From: CAYPUT01 sp046541715
Lineage (GTDB): Bacteria > Spirochaetota > Spirochaetia > DSM-27196 > PWMO01
DNA: 64,000 nt
Assembly: GCA_046541715.1 (NCBI GenBank)
Contig: JBKHCS010000004.1
Coordinates: 1-64,000 of the forward strand
Direction: 5' to 3'
The notes under the pieces were generated by a model. That model saw only the letters and a program-made list of their open reading frames with translations, did not search any database and was not told the DNA's origin. Made by a program: the position numbers and the translations under genes. This document shows positions 32,041-40,273 of the stretch, one piece after another. How positions within the stretch are numbered: the first letter of the stretch is position 1; every line of letters starts with the position of its first letter.

Positions 32041-33030
32041 ATGCATGTGGTCGTAGTCGGCGGCGCCGGATACATCGGCAGCCACGTTGTGCGCACCTTT
32101 CTCGATCGGGGTTTGGAGGTTACCGTCTTCGACAACCTCTCCAAGGGAAAGCGTGAGAATCTGTTTGCGGAAGCCCGGTTCTTCGAGGGAGATATTCTCG
32201 ACGACGAAGCTCTCGATCTCTGTCTCCGGGGCGAGACCGGGGCGCCGGTCGACGCGGTGGTCCACCTCGCGGCCCTCAAGGCGGCCGGGGAGTCCATGGA
32301 AGAACCGAGCCGGTACGCACTTAACAACATAGCCGGCAGCGTAAAGCTCTTCGCCGCGATGGACCGCGCCGGGGTCTCTCACTGCGTCTTCTCGTCCTCC
32401 GCGGCGGTCTACGGAGAGCCGGACTATCTTCCGGTCACCGAAGACCACCCGACACGGCCGGAAAACTTTTACGGCTTTACGAAGCTCGAGATCGAGAGGC
32501 TTCTCGAATGGTACCAGCAGCTCGACAGGATCCGCTCCGCCTCATTGCGCTACTTCAATGCGGCGGGGTACGATCCGGACGGCCGGGTCGGGAGCCTTGA
32601 AGAGAGCCCGGCAAACCTGGTGCCGGTGGTCATGGAAGTAGCTCTCGGCGCCCGGCCCCACCTCGATATCTTCGGGGACGACTTTCCAACCCGCGATGGG
32701 ACCGGCGTTCGCGACTACATCCACGTCAGCGATCTCGCAGAGGCCCACCTGTTGGCCCTCGACTACATTCAGAAGGAAGGAAAGAGCCTTACGGTGAATC
32801 TGGGAAGCGAGCGGGGCACCAGCGTCTTCGAAGTACTCGACGCCGCCCGCCGCATCTCCGGCCGGGAGATCCCCGGGCGGATCGTCCCACGCCGGGCCGG
32901 GGATCCGGCGGAGTTGGTTGCCTCCTCGGAGACGGCGAAGCGTCTCCTCGGGTGGGAACCGCGCTACAGCGACATCGAAACGATTCTAGATACCACTTGG
33001 CGTACCTACCGCCGCTTCTTCGCCCCTTGA
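32041..33030 (+). CDS. galE: UDP-glucose 4-epimerase
   Basis: Interconverts UDP-glucose and UDP-galactose with bound NAD; 329 residues, extended SDR family. GGAGYIGSH (7-15) binds NAD; the catalytic set is Ser in FSSSAAVYG (118-126) with Tyr144 and Lys148 (YGFTK). The ATG at 32041 gives the standard N-terminus. The open frame continues far upstream, but only as the shadow of the PFK gene. Its 3' end overlaps the broken transporter gene on the other strand by 45 bases. Confidence 0.93.
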   Translation: MHVVVVGGAGYIGSHVVRTFLDRGLEVTVFDNLSKGKRENLFAEARFFEGDILDDEALDLCLRGETGAPVDAVVHLAALKAAGESMEEPSRYALNNIAGSVKLFAAMDRAGVSHCVFSSSAAVYGEPDYLPVTEDHPTRPENFYGFTKLEIERLLEWYQQLDRIRSASLRYFNAAGYDPDGRVGSLEESPANLVPVVMEVALGARPHLDIFGDDFPTRDGTGVRDYIHVSDLAEAHLLALDYIQKEGKSLTVNLGSERGTSVFEVLDAARRISGREIPGRIVPRRAGDPAELVASSETAKRLLGWEPRYSDIETILDTTWRTYRRFFAP

Positions 33031-33692
33031 TTCCTCCCGGCGGCTATGCACTCCGATAGTCGCCAAGGAGCCGAGGATCAAGCTCCCCCCGACAAAGGAC
33101 CGGAAGGTAACCAGGTCGCCGAAGACCAGGTAGCCGAGGACCGCGGCGATGAGAATCCGGGTTGCTGAGATTAGAGAGCCTTCCGACGCGGGGACGTGCC
33201 GATAGCCGACGGTCAGAAGGGTCTGGGCGACGAGGGAGCAACCGCTTCCTCCGAGTGCCCAGAGGAGCGCCTCCCGGAGTACCGAGAGGACCACGAGGAA
33301 GGAGCCGGCCATGGTGACGATCAGGAGCAAAAAGTAGAGGAGGGGCGATCTCTCCCGATTGAGAAGCGGCGCCAGTGCGAAGACAAAAACCGGTGCCGTC
33401 ATATTCAGGAGGTTCGTTTTGGTAACCGTGGTAAGCGAAAGCGCGGTAAAGACCAACAGAACCGCCCCGCTGTTGCTCAAGCCCCGGAGGAAGACAAGCA
33501 CGGGCGATTCGGCACGAGACGTTTCCGATTACGGATGACGAGGGGCAGAATGCCGACGATCCCAATCGCAAACCGGAGAAACGCGGCGGTCGGAGGACTC
33601 TTTCCCTCGGCTATCGCGAGTTTCATCAGGACGGTGACGCCGGAGAAGGCAAAGGCAGAGCCACAAAGCATCGATTGTCCGAGTAAGCGCAC
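32986..33692 (-). pseudogene. EamA/DMT-family transporter, frameshifted and shortened
   Basis: The N-terminal part (GTG 33692 onward) encodes two helices ending VIRNRKRLVP, then stops at 33477. The rest of an EamA protein continues in another frame from about 33527 (VLVFLRGLSNSG...) to 32986. In the downstream frame a TAA at 33529-33531 blocks upstream reading, so the frames must join between about 33528 and 33480. The joined product would be about 240 residues against the usual 280-300; the second EamA repeat jumps from ALLWALGGSG to AQTLLTVGYRHVPASEG, suggesting that two or three helices are also missing. Likely a decaying drug/metabolite exporter; a sequencing error could explain the frameshift but not the shortened repeat. 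It follows the small Cys protein by six bases. Confidence 0.7.
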
Positions 33693-33698
33693 GGCTTC

Positions 33699-33917
33699 TT
33701 ATCTCTCGGGACTTCCACGGTGCCCCGGCGCTACCTCGTAGACCGGACAGTGGTGTCCCGTGCTTTCGAATACGACAAGGCTGGGGAGCCTTCTTGACTT
33801 GAGTCCAAAGACCCGGCACCCCCTGGGAAATGCGGTCTCCCAGGTCACGTAGAAGTGCCGGCAGGTCAGGCAGTTCGGAGCGCTCTTCCCGGCGGACGCC
33901 GCTTGGGACTCGGGCAT
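33699..33917 (-). CDS. Small conserved four-cysteine protein
   Basis: A 72-residue protein with the compact pattern CLTCRHFYVTWE...FPRGCRVFG...LPSLVVFESTG...C, four Cys in all, likely binding zinc or an iron-sulfur centre. I recall similar short proteins with the CxxCxHFYVTW opening in other bacteria, function unknown. The ATG at 33917 is chosen because the in-frame TTG at 33956 is itself the -35 box of the promoter. The leader would be about three bases. Confidence 0.75.
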   Translation of the reverse strand: MPESQAASAGKSAPNCLTCRHFYVTWETAFPRGCRVFGLKSRRLPSLVVFESTGHHCPVYEVAPGHRGSPER

Positions 33918-33927
33918 CGTTCCGGCT

Positions 33928-33956
33928 ATAGTAGAGCCTCCGGCTGCCCTCGTCAA
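33928..33956 (-). promoter_or_regulatory. Promoter of four-cysteine protein gene
   Basis: Minus-strand TTGACG (33951-33956), 17-bp spacer, TACTAT (33928-33933), ten bases to the ATG at 33917. Near-leaderless. Confidence 0.5.
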
Positions 33957-34016
33957 ACAGGGTCGAATATGCTACTCTTTGACCACTGAACCATAGAGCG
34001 TATTTCGAGGAGACCT

Positions 34017-34784
34017 ATGAAGATTCACTACTATTTGTCGGTAACTCCCCTCGAGGCGTTAATCGCCTCCCAGCTGGACCCGGAACAATTCGGCTACTAC
34101 ATGTCGATGGGCAAGAAGAACGGCTCTTACGAGCGCATCATGTTCTTCGAAATCGAGGGCGGTTTCGGCGACTACTTTGATTGGAAATACGCGGAAGAGC
34201 GGTGCGTTCCTCACGAAGACGGGGCTCCGAAGAACTCCGTATGGGTTTCCGCCTACCGAGCCCTCGAGCACGTCGAGATGGACAAGTTCATGGCGCTCTA
34301 TCTTACAACTCCCGACGGCCGGAGCCTGAAGATCGAGCCGGGAGATACTTCGGCGAAGTCGGAGAACCGGGGTTACTACGTCTACCAGGAGATCTGCCCG
34401 AATACCCCTCTAGTCGTGAGCGCCCTCGACCCGCAAACCTTCGGCAAGTATCTAACGAATCCACAGTACCACATCGCGGTTCCGAAGGTCGTCTTCGCGG
34501 ACCTCAAGACCGTGGACTTCGATAACTACGAGCGAACCGGGAATATCGGTGGAACCTACGACCGCAATCTCGAGCATCTGAGGGAGTGCATCAAGGACGT
34601 CAAGACACAGCCGCAGAAGCCCAACAAGAACGTCGAACGCTCGATGGACTCCTTCTCGTATCAGATAATCGACAGTGGGATCTACGTGGTCACCGGAGAT
34701 AAGATGGTGAGCTTCCCGATGCCGAGCATGGACGTTCTGCGGCAGGAGCATTTTTTCTGGGCCCGGTCCGCGAGAATACTCTAG
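34017..34784 (+). CDS. Protein of unknown function
   Basis: A 255-residue soluble protein with no signal or membrane segment and no family I recognise. It contains an internal similarity: PLEALIASQLDPEQFGYYM near the start and PLVVSALDPQTFGKYL near residue 131 share an LDP-x-x-FG-x-Y pattern, so it may be two repeats of one domain. AGGAG sits five bases before the ATG. The downstream hflX appears to start inside its 3' end, implying coupling. Confidence 0.75.
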   Translation: MKIHYYLSVTPLEALIASQLDPEQFGYYMSMGKKNGSYERIMFFEIEGGFGDYFDWKYAEERCVPHEDGAPKNSVWVSAYRALEHVEMDKFMALYLTTPDGRSLKIEPGDTSAKSENRGYYVYQEICPNTPLVVSALDPQTFGKYLTNPQYHIAVPKVVFADLKTVDFDNYERTGNIGGTYDRNLEHLRECIKDVKTQPQKPNKNVERSMDSFSYQIIDSGIYVVTGDKMVSFPMPSMDVLRQEHFFWARSARIL

Positions 34785-36007
34785 TCACTGCCCTTCTCGT
34801 CGTCGACAAGACAACACCCCCTGCGGAGGTCCGGGAGCTCTCGGGCCTCGCTCGGGCTGCGGGATTGACTATCGTCGAAACCGTCGAGGCGTCCCTTCGA
34901 TCGCCCCACGCCGGATTGCTCTATTCCCCGGACTCTGCGCAGCGCATCGCCGACACCGCCGAGGAAGAGAATGCCGAGGTTCTGCTCTTCGACCGGGTCC
35001 TTACCCCGTCGCAGCAACGAAACTGGGAACGCCTAACCAAGCGGTCGGTAATCGATCGTCAAGAGGTAATTCTTCGCATATTCTCCCGGCAGGCGGTAAC
35101 CCGGGAAGCCCAGCTCCAGGTCGAGCTTGCCGAGCTAAACTACTACCTTCCGCGGCTTCATAAGGCCTGGACCCACCTCTCCCGGCAACGGGGGGGCGCC
35201 GGAGCGACTCGAGGCGAAGGCGAAAAGCAGTTGGAAGCCGACCGCAGGACCCTCCTGAAGCGAATCCACCGGATAAAGAAAGAGCTCGAGGATGTGCAGG
35301 GCGAGCGGGCTCTCCGGCGGAAGCAGCGGAATGGTACCCTCTTGGGCTCCCTCGTCGGCTACACCAACGCCGGAAAATCAAGCCTCCTGAACGCCCTCTC
35401 GGGATCCGAAGTGCTGGTTGCCGACCGTCTCTTTGCCACCTTGGACCCGACGACCCGCCGGGTCGAGTTAGGGGGCGGCGCCACGGTGGCCCTTACCGAC
35501 ACGGTCGGCTTCGTCCGACGCCTACCGGAGGGCATCGTCGACGCCTTTCACGCGACACTCCAGGAAACCGTCGTCGGAGACTTCTTGATCGTGGTAATAG
35601 ACGGATCGGATCCGGAGGCCGAGAGCCACTACCGCACAACCCGGGAGGTACTCTCGGGGATAGGCGCCTGGGACAAGCCCCGGTTGATCGTCGTGAACAA
35701 GAGCGACGCACCCTCCTTCCGGCCTGTCCTCCTCGAAGAGGAAGAACGCATCGTCTCGGTTTCCGTCAAGACCGGCGAAGGGCTCGACGCCCTCCGGGAA
35801 AGCATCCGGGATATCGCATCCCGGAGCTACCAGCGGATAGAGTGCCTGCTCCCGCCGGGGCGGAGCGACCTCGCGGCCTTGGCCCGGCGAACGGGACTGG
35901 TGCACCGGGAAGAGTACGACGCCGAGGGCATCCACCTTACGGCGGAGGTCCCGGCGCCGACGTTACGCCGCCTCGCGCCCTTCGACCGCTATATATCCTT
36001 GATATAG
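34757..36007 (+). CDS. hflX: GTPase HflX, probable CTG start
   Basis: Ribosome-associated GTPase, involved in rescue or splitting of stalled ribosomes in other bacteria. G1 is GYTNAGKSS (about 201-209), G3 DTVGF, G4 NKSD, G5 SVSVKTGEG; the N-terminal HflX domain has LTPSQQRNWE and the LQVELAELNYYLPRL helix. The first usual start codon in frame (TTG 34865) would cut off the first strand and helix (TALLVVDKT...LARAAG), which are encoded upstream and match the family. The frame is open back to 34703 with no ATG, GTG or TTG, but CTG at 34757 has AGGAG eight bases upstream. The end overlaps the convergent GNAT gene by 19 bases. Confidence 0.9.
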   Translation: MGPVRENTLVTALLVVDKTTPPAEVRELSGLARAAGLTIVETVEASLRSPHAGLLYSPDSAQRIADTAEEENAEVLLFDRVLTPSQQRNWERLTKRSVIDRQEVILRIFSRQAVTREAQLQVELAELNYYLPRLHKAWTHLSRQRGGAGATRGEGEKQLEADRRTLLKRIHRIKKELEDVQGERALRRKQRNGTLLGSLVGYTNAGKSSLLNALSGSEVLVADRLFATLDPTTRRVELGGGATVALTDTVGFVRRLPEGIVDAFHATLQETVVGDFLIVVIDGSDPEAESHYRTTREVLSGIGAWDKPRLIVVNKSDAPSFRPVLLEEEERIVSVSVKTGEGLDALRESIRDIASRSYQRIECLLPPGRSDLAALARRTGLVHREEYDAEGIHLTAEVPAPTLRRLAPFDRYISLI

Positions 36008-37122
36008 ACCCGGTGCTTCTTGTACGGCCGGGCGCCGAGGGTCTCGACATCCGAGAGCATCAGCGCGGTGGTTTCGCCGATCTGGGTAAGATCGGCGTGC
36101 TCGAATCGGGGACCACCGGCGGTTAGCGTCAGCTCGTGATAGAGCAGGGCGTTTCCCCCGAGACGCTGATACTCCGGAAGAATACCGGCCCCGTTGATGA
36201 TCAACTGCTGGGTCCGGCGGAACTCCCGTTTAATGTCTATGATCGACCGGAGCGTAAGACGTCCGTCGGAGCGCTGCAGGGCCGCCGATAGATCCGGGAA
36301 GGTCAGCAGGTATCCTGCGTAGTCGCCGTCGTAGGTCAGAATCTTGATCAGTTTCGGGTCGGCGACCGACAGCAGGTCGGAAACCAGGCGGGCGAGTTCC
36401 GCCTCGGAAAACCGGTAGTTCTCCAAGTTCTCCCCGAGAGTCTCGTTGAACAGCGGGGCAAGCTTCTTGGCTTCCTTCTCGAGGTGCCGCTTGGAGGAGA
36501 AGCGCATAACCTTAAAGCGACCCCGCCGCAGGACCGCCTTCGCCAGACGCTCGACCTTGTCGGGAATCGAAAAGGTCCGTGGCGTGAGAGCGTACGAAAT
36601 AAAATCGACCAGCTTTTCGAAGCCCAGGGATTCGAGGTGCGTCTGATAGTAGGGATGGTTGTAGAGCATCATCGTCATCGCGGCCCGATGCTCGAACCCG
36701 TCGATAAGGATACCACTCCCGGAGGGACCGCCGAAGAGCATCGGCCCCTCGAGCTCGTCGAGGCCCCGCCCCTTCCCCCAGGCCGCGGCGCGGCCTAAGA
36801 GGACCCGACTGATCTCCGGGTCGTCCTCCATATCTAAGAAGTAGAAATGCGCTCGCGAGCGGTTGTTCTGACTGTTGGAGGCCCGGTTGTCGAAGACGGC
36901 GACCCGTCCCACCGGCCGGCCGTCTCCGTACGCGACGAAAAAGGCTCCGTCGGAATGCTCGAAGAAGGGGTGCCGCTTCTCTACGATCTCCCGGACATCC
37001 CGCCGGAGTCGGGGAACCCAATAGGGCGAGCCCCGGTAGATGGTGTGGGGAAGCTGTACGAAGTCCTCGATAACTCGGCGGTCTTTCGGTCCGATTTCGA
37101 GGACGGTAAACGCGTCTGACAT
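35989..37122 (-). CDS. GNAT-family N-acetyltransferase-like protein
   Basis: A 377-residue cytoplasmic protein of a long GNAT-related family. The opening (FVQLPHTIYRGSPYWVPRL, then KRHPFFEHSDGAFFVAYGDG and PVGRVAVFDN) is the typical first half of that family; the acyl-CoA loop is not sharply conserved. Substrate unknown. The ATG at 37122 has no Shine-Dalgarno, but a TATACT box ends seven bases before it. Divergent from ogt and convergent with hflX. Confidence 0.75.
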   Translation of the reverse strand: MSDAFTVLEIGPKDRRVIEDFVQLPHTIYRGSPYWVPRLRRDVREIVEKRHPFFEHSDGAFFVAYGDGRPVGRVAVFDNRASNSQNNRSRAHFYFLDMEDDPEISRVLLGRAAAWGKGRGLDELEGPMLFGGPSGSGILIDGFEHRAAMTMMLYNHPYYQTHLESLGFEKLVDFISYALTPRTFSIPDKVERLAKAVLRRGRFKVMRFSSKRHLEKEAKKLAPLFNETLGENLENYRFSEAELARLVSDLLSVADPKLIKILTYDGDYAGYLLTFPDLSAALQRSDGRLTLRSIIDIKREFRRTQQLIINGAGILPEYQRLGGNALLYHELTLTAGGPRFEHADLTQIGETTALMLSDVETLGARPYKKHRVYIKDI

Positions 37123-37129
37123 GGGTCGA

Positions 37130-37158
37130 AGTATACGCACCTTCCGCCCTTTGATAAA
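37130..37158 (-). promoter_or_regulatory. Promoter of GNAT gene, leaderless geometry
   Basis: Minus-strand TATACT (37130-37135) ends seven bases before the ATG at 37122. The -35 is weak: TTTATC (37153-37158) at 17 bp, overlapping the ogt -35 on the other strand. Confidence 0.45.
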
Positions 37159-37178
37159 TCTCTCCGATATGCTATAGT
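37151..37178 (+). promoter_or_regulatory. Promoter of ogt, leaderless geometry
   Basis: TTGATA (37151-37156), 16-bp spacer, TATAGT (37173-37178), eight bases to the GTG at 37187. Confidence 0.5.
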
Positions 37179-37186
37179 TTGTTTCG

Positions 37187-37729
37187 GTGAAGGTACCGGA
37201 AGTCCGTTTGTACACGCACCGATACCAGTCTCCCATCGGGGAGCTCTTTCTGGCTGTTAACCGCCAAGGCCGAGTGATGCGACTCGGTTTCGAGGATCAG
37301 CGTCGCTTCCTTCCCGAGTACACCTTCGAAGAAAACAAATACGCCTGCGGCGAGGTTGAATACCAGCTCGACGAGTACTTTGCCGGTCGGCTCGAGCGAT
37401 TCACCCTGGAGTTCGCCTTCCGGGGAACCGAATTTCAGCGGATGGTCTGGTCCCGGCTTCTCAAGGTGCCCTACGGAGCAACGACTACCTACGGCGAGAT
37501 CGCTCAAAAGGTCGGAAAGCGGGATGCCGCCCGAGCCGTCGGAAACGCCGTGGCCGCGAATCCCGTGGTTCTCATCATTCCCTGCCACCGGGTCCTTCCG
37601 GCTTCCGGTTCCGTCGGAAAGTACGCAGTGTCGAGTCTGAACGGCCGGGGAAGCACCGCCAAGAAGTGGCTCCTAAATCTCGAAGGCGCTCTGACGGCCG
37701 GCCAGCCGGAGCTGTCCCTAATCGCTTGA
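37187..37729 (+). CDS. ogt: Methylated-DNA--protein-cysteine methyltransferase
   Basis: Suicide repair protein that removes O6-alkyl groups from guanine; 180 residues. The acceptor is Cys133 in IIPCHRVLP, preceded by the helix-turn-helix (TTYGEIAQKVGKRDAARAVG) and the NAVAANP stretch. The N-terminal ribonuclease-like domain is degenerate, as usual. The GTG at 37187 (MKVPEVRLYTH) has no ribosome site but lies eight bases from a TATAGT box. It is convergent with the next minus-strand gene, three bases apart. Confidence 0.95.
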   Translation: MKVPEVRLYTHRYQSPIGELFLAVNRQGRVMRLGFEDQRRFLPEYTFEENKYACGEVEYQLDEYFAGRLERFTLEFAFRGTEFQRMVWSRLLKVPYGATTTYGEIAQKVGKRDAARAVGNAVAANPVVLIIPCHRVLPASGSVGKYAVSSLNGRGSTAKKWLLNLEGALTAGQPELSLIA

Positions 37730-37732
37730 CGG

Positions 37733-39304
37733 CTACCGCTTTACGAAAATTTGCAGAAGCTGAACGAAGTAGAAGATCTTCTTGTACATGTCGAGGAGCC
37801 GGTCTTTGAGGTGGGCTTCGCTCCCCGCCTCGAGCTCCTTCCAGTTGATGACGAGCTGATGGTTCTCTTTTTCGAGATCCTCTAGAAGCTCTTTGACCTG
37901 CTTTGCGATAATGATCAGGTTCTGGGCGGCCTGATTGATCATGGTCTTAGCCTGCCCGTTGATCTGATCCACGAGTTGCTTGAGCAGCCGGTTGGAGTTC
38001 GCGTCCCGGTCGACCACCCTTCCCATCGCCTTCCGGAGACGAACCCCCAGCTCCCCCTCCTCGCCGAGGCTGTCGTCGAACTGCAAGACCTGGTCGGAAA
38101 CCTGGAGGGTCTGGTGGTATGCGTCGGAGAAGCGCTTCGCCGTCATGTTGGCGGTCCACTTTCCCCGGACCAGGAGTTGATCCTGAACCACCTCTCGAAT
38201 GTCTTTCTTGAAATAGTCGAGGAGAAACGCCTTGAGGTAGTTGAGCGCTTCGGTGTGGACGAAGCCGGCGACCATACGCTTGGAGAACATGGCGTTGGCC
38301 TTGTCGGTGTAGTTCTTGGTTCGGGAGACCGCGGGGGTTCCGAATACCTGGATCGCCAGCTGATCTATTCGGCCCTTCCGCCGCTCCGACATGATCTTCT
38401 GCACCGTCACCTCGGTGGCGCTCTTTAGATTGTTCAGATAGCCCTCGACGATCCGATCCCGGGCGACTCTCGGTGTCGGTACGTACTGGGGATTCTTGTC
38501 GATGTGCTGGACCATCATCACGAAGATCCCGGAACGCCTAAGCTCCTCCATCGCGCCCAGAGTCTTTTTCCAGGCCGGGCGGGCGATTACCTCCACCCCT
38601 TTGTACGCCTGGAGAATGTCGAGAACCCTGTCCCAGGGAAGGTCCTTCTCCAAGGGGATGGCAACCTCCAGGAAGTCCTTGATATCGTCGGAGACATACT
38701 CGCCGTTGATCGCCTCGAACTTGGGCTTGTAGGAGTAGTCGTGCTCCGGAAGCGAGGAGTCGAACTTCTTGACGAGGAAGTAGTAGTCAAAAGCGACGAA
38801 TCGGAGGAGTATCTGCACCGCGTTGTAGGTCGTGTTGATGGACTTTACGAGCTTTGCGTCGAAGGAGCCGAAGAGGGCCACCATCTTTTCTTTGATCAGA
38901 GAGGCGAGGGCCCTGGGATCGATTCCGTCGGCGATCTGCCGGATCTGCTCTTCGGCGAAAAAGTCGCGGGCTTCCCGCTGGGAATCGGTCAAGAACGCGT
39001 CGACGGTAATCTGCCTGAGGGCCTGGGACTCTTGGGCATTCTGCAGCAGATTCTGCGCCGGTCCGACAACCTTGTAGATATCGAAAAAGAAACGGGCCAG
39101 GGTCGGCTGAACCTGCTCCCCCTTGGTCTTATAGAATTTCTGTTTCGCTTTGGAGAGGTGCTTGGCGATCTGTCGCAGCTGCCGCCGCTTCTCCCGCTCG
39201 GGATCGTCGCTTCTGAAGAGGGAGGAAATTAATCGGTCGAGAAAGCTGGACGGTTCCGGCGCCTTCTGTTCGGCGCCGGAAACCTCCTCGATTGGGCCGC
39301 CCAT
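37733..39304 (-). CDS. DUF5312-type spirochaetal protein
   Basis: A 523-residue soluble, mostly helical protein with strongly charged N-terminal region and long amphipathic helices; no signal or membrane helix. I recall this as the DUF5312 family found mainly in spirochaetes, function unknown; the family name is from memory. Conserved-looking stretches include FLDRLISSLF at the start and VRGKWTANMTAKRFSDAYHQ near residue 395. The ATG at 39304 lies six bases after a -10 box. It stands alone between ogt and a lipoprotein gene. Confidence 0.7.
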   Translation of the reverse strand: MGGPIEEVSGAEQKAPEPSSFLDRLISSLFRSDDPEREKRRQLRQIAKHLSKAKQKFYKTKGEQVQPTLARFFFDIYKVVGPAQNLLQNAQESQALRQITVDAFLTDSQREARDFFAEEQIRQIADGIDPRALASLIKEKMVALFGSFDAKLVKSINTTYNAVQILLRFVAFDYYFLVKKFDSSLPEHDYSYKPKFEAINGEYVSDDIKDFLEVAIPLEKDLPWDRVLDILQAYKGVEVIARPAWKKTLGAMEELRRSGIFVMMVQHIDKNPQYVPTPRVARDRIVEGYLNNLKSATEVTVQKIMSERRKGRIDQLAIQVFGTPAVSRTKNYTDKANAMFSKRMVAGFVHTEALNYLKAFLLDYFKKDIREVVQDQLLVRGKWTANMTAKRFSDAYHQTLQVSDQVLQFDDSLGEEGELGVRLRKAMGRVVDRDANSNRLLKQLVDQINGQAKTMINQAAQNLIIIAKQVKELLEDLEKENHQLVINWKELEAGSEAHLKDRLLDMYKKIFYFVQLLQIFVKR

Positions 39305-39310
39305 ACGGCT

Positions 39311-39340
39311 ACACTACGAAATATCTCCAATACCTGTCAA
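39311..39340 (-). promoter_or_regulatory. Promoter of DUF5312-type gene, leaderless geometry
   Basis: Minus-strand TTGACA (39335-39340), 18-bp spacer, TAGTGT (39311-39316), six bases to the ATG at 39304. Consensus -35; the -10 is poor (3/6). Confidence 0.45.
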
Positions 39341-40144
39341 TCAGCGAAAGCGGACCGATACTTCCTCCTGAAACTCAACCGAGATACCTTCGGTGTTTTG
39401 CAACAACTCCTGCACTTCGATCAGACTGTCTGCTTGATTCTCGATAAGGCGCCGGGTCGCTTCGGGGTCCTCGAGAATCCGGTTGAAGTCGATATCCATT
39501 AGGGTGATGGTGTTTCCGTCTCGATAGGCCGCCGTGGTGTCGACGATCGACCCCTGGACTTGGATGTCGAACCCGATCCTCATATCCCGGTAGAACTCTG
39601 TCATGCCTTCGAGCTCCTCACTGGAAGGCGCGCCCTCGGCTTCTCCCATATCGAGCTCTTCCGCACCGTCGTCCTCCTCCGACTGGGGCATTGTCACCAC
39701 AAGAGTGGCCGGGTTACCGCGGTCAAGGGAAAAGGCAACCAACTCTTCGGTGGTCTCGCCCGGATTCCCCGAGGGGACCGAGTCGCCGGGGTTCTGATTG
39801 ATCCGCAGGTTGTTGATGTCGGTGAAGGCGAAAAAGGCCTTGTACCCCAGGCCGAAGGAGTTGTTTATCTGCTCTACCGACCGGAGCGTCACGCCGGAAC
39901 CCATCGAGGCGGCCTCCTCTTCCAACTCGCCGTCCTCATAGAGCTCGAATTCCGCCGGAGTGGTCCCGGACATTCCGGCCAGCATTTCGATGATCTCGTG
40001 CTTCATTACGAAGGTCCGCTCCACCTGACCCGAACCGTCGCGCTCCACCTTGACCGTGGTCTGAGACTGGAGACAGCCGCTGAGCAGAACGATCGCACCC
40101 AGGGCGAGAAACGCGAGGGGAGCCACCTTCTTTAGTCTTCGCAT
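39341..40144 (-). CDS. Lipoprotein of unknown function
   Basis: A 267-residue lipoprotein: signal peptide MRRLKKVAPLAFLALGAIVL followed by the lipobox LSGC (Cys24). The start of the mature part (TTVKVERDGSGQVERTF) is a strand pattern seen in several small bacterial lipoproteins that bind other envelope parts; the role is not known. AAGGAAGGA lies just before the ATG at 40144. The stop abuts the -35 box of the next gene's promoter. Confidence 0.75.
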   Translation of the reverse strand: MRRLKKVAPLAFLALGAIVLLSGCLQSQTTVKVERDGSGQVERTFVMKHEIIEMLAGMSGTTPAEFELYEDGELEEEAASMGSGVTLRSVEQINNSFGLGYKAFFAFTDINNLRINQNPGDSVPSGNPGETTEELVAFSLDRGNPATLVVTMPQSEEDDGAEELDMGEAEGAPSSEELEGMTEFYRDMRIGFDIQVQGSIVDTTAAYRDGNTITLMDIDFNRILEDPEATRRLIENQADSLIEVQELLQNTEGISVEFQEEVSVRFR

Positions 40145-40239
40145 ACTTTCCTTCCTTATCTTGAGTAATTCGTGCGTCTTTCCATTGTACCCCCTCGGCG
40201 GTTCGGTTTCCACCGAGGAACGGCCTTGCGCTCCGGCGC

Positions 40240-40268
40240 TTGAAGCAGTCGTCTTGTGAAACTATAGT
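40240..40268 (+). promoter_or_regulatory. Promoter of aminotransferase gene, leaderless geometry
   Basis: TTGAAG (40240-40245), 17-bp spacer, TATAGT (40263-40268), five bases to the ATG at 40274. Strong matches at both boxes. Confidence 0.6.
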
Positions 40269-40273
40269 AGGGC

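Noticed and set aside
33918..33956. TTG 33956 as start of the four-cysteine protein
   Set aside because: The TTG is part of the TTGACG -35 box of that gene's promoter; ATG 33917 fits better.
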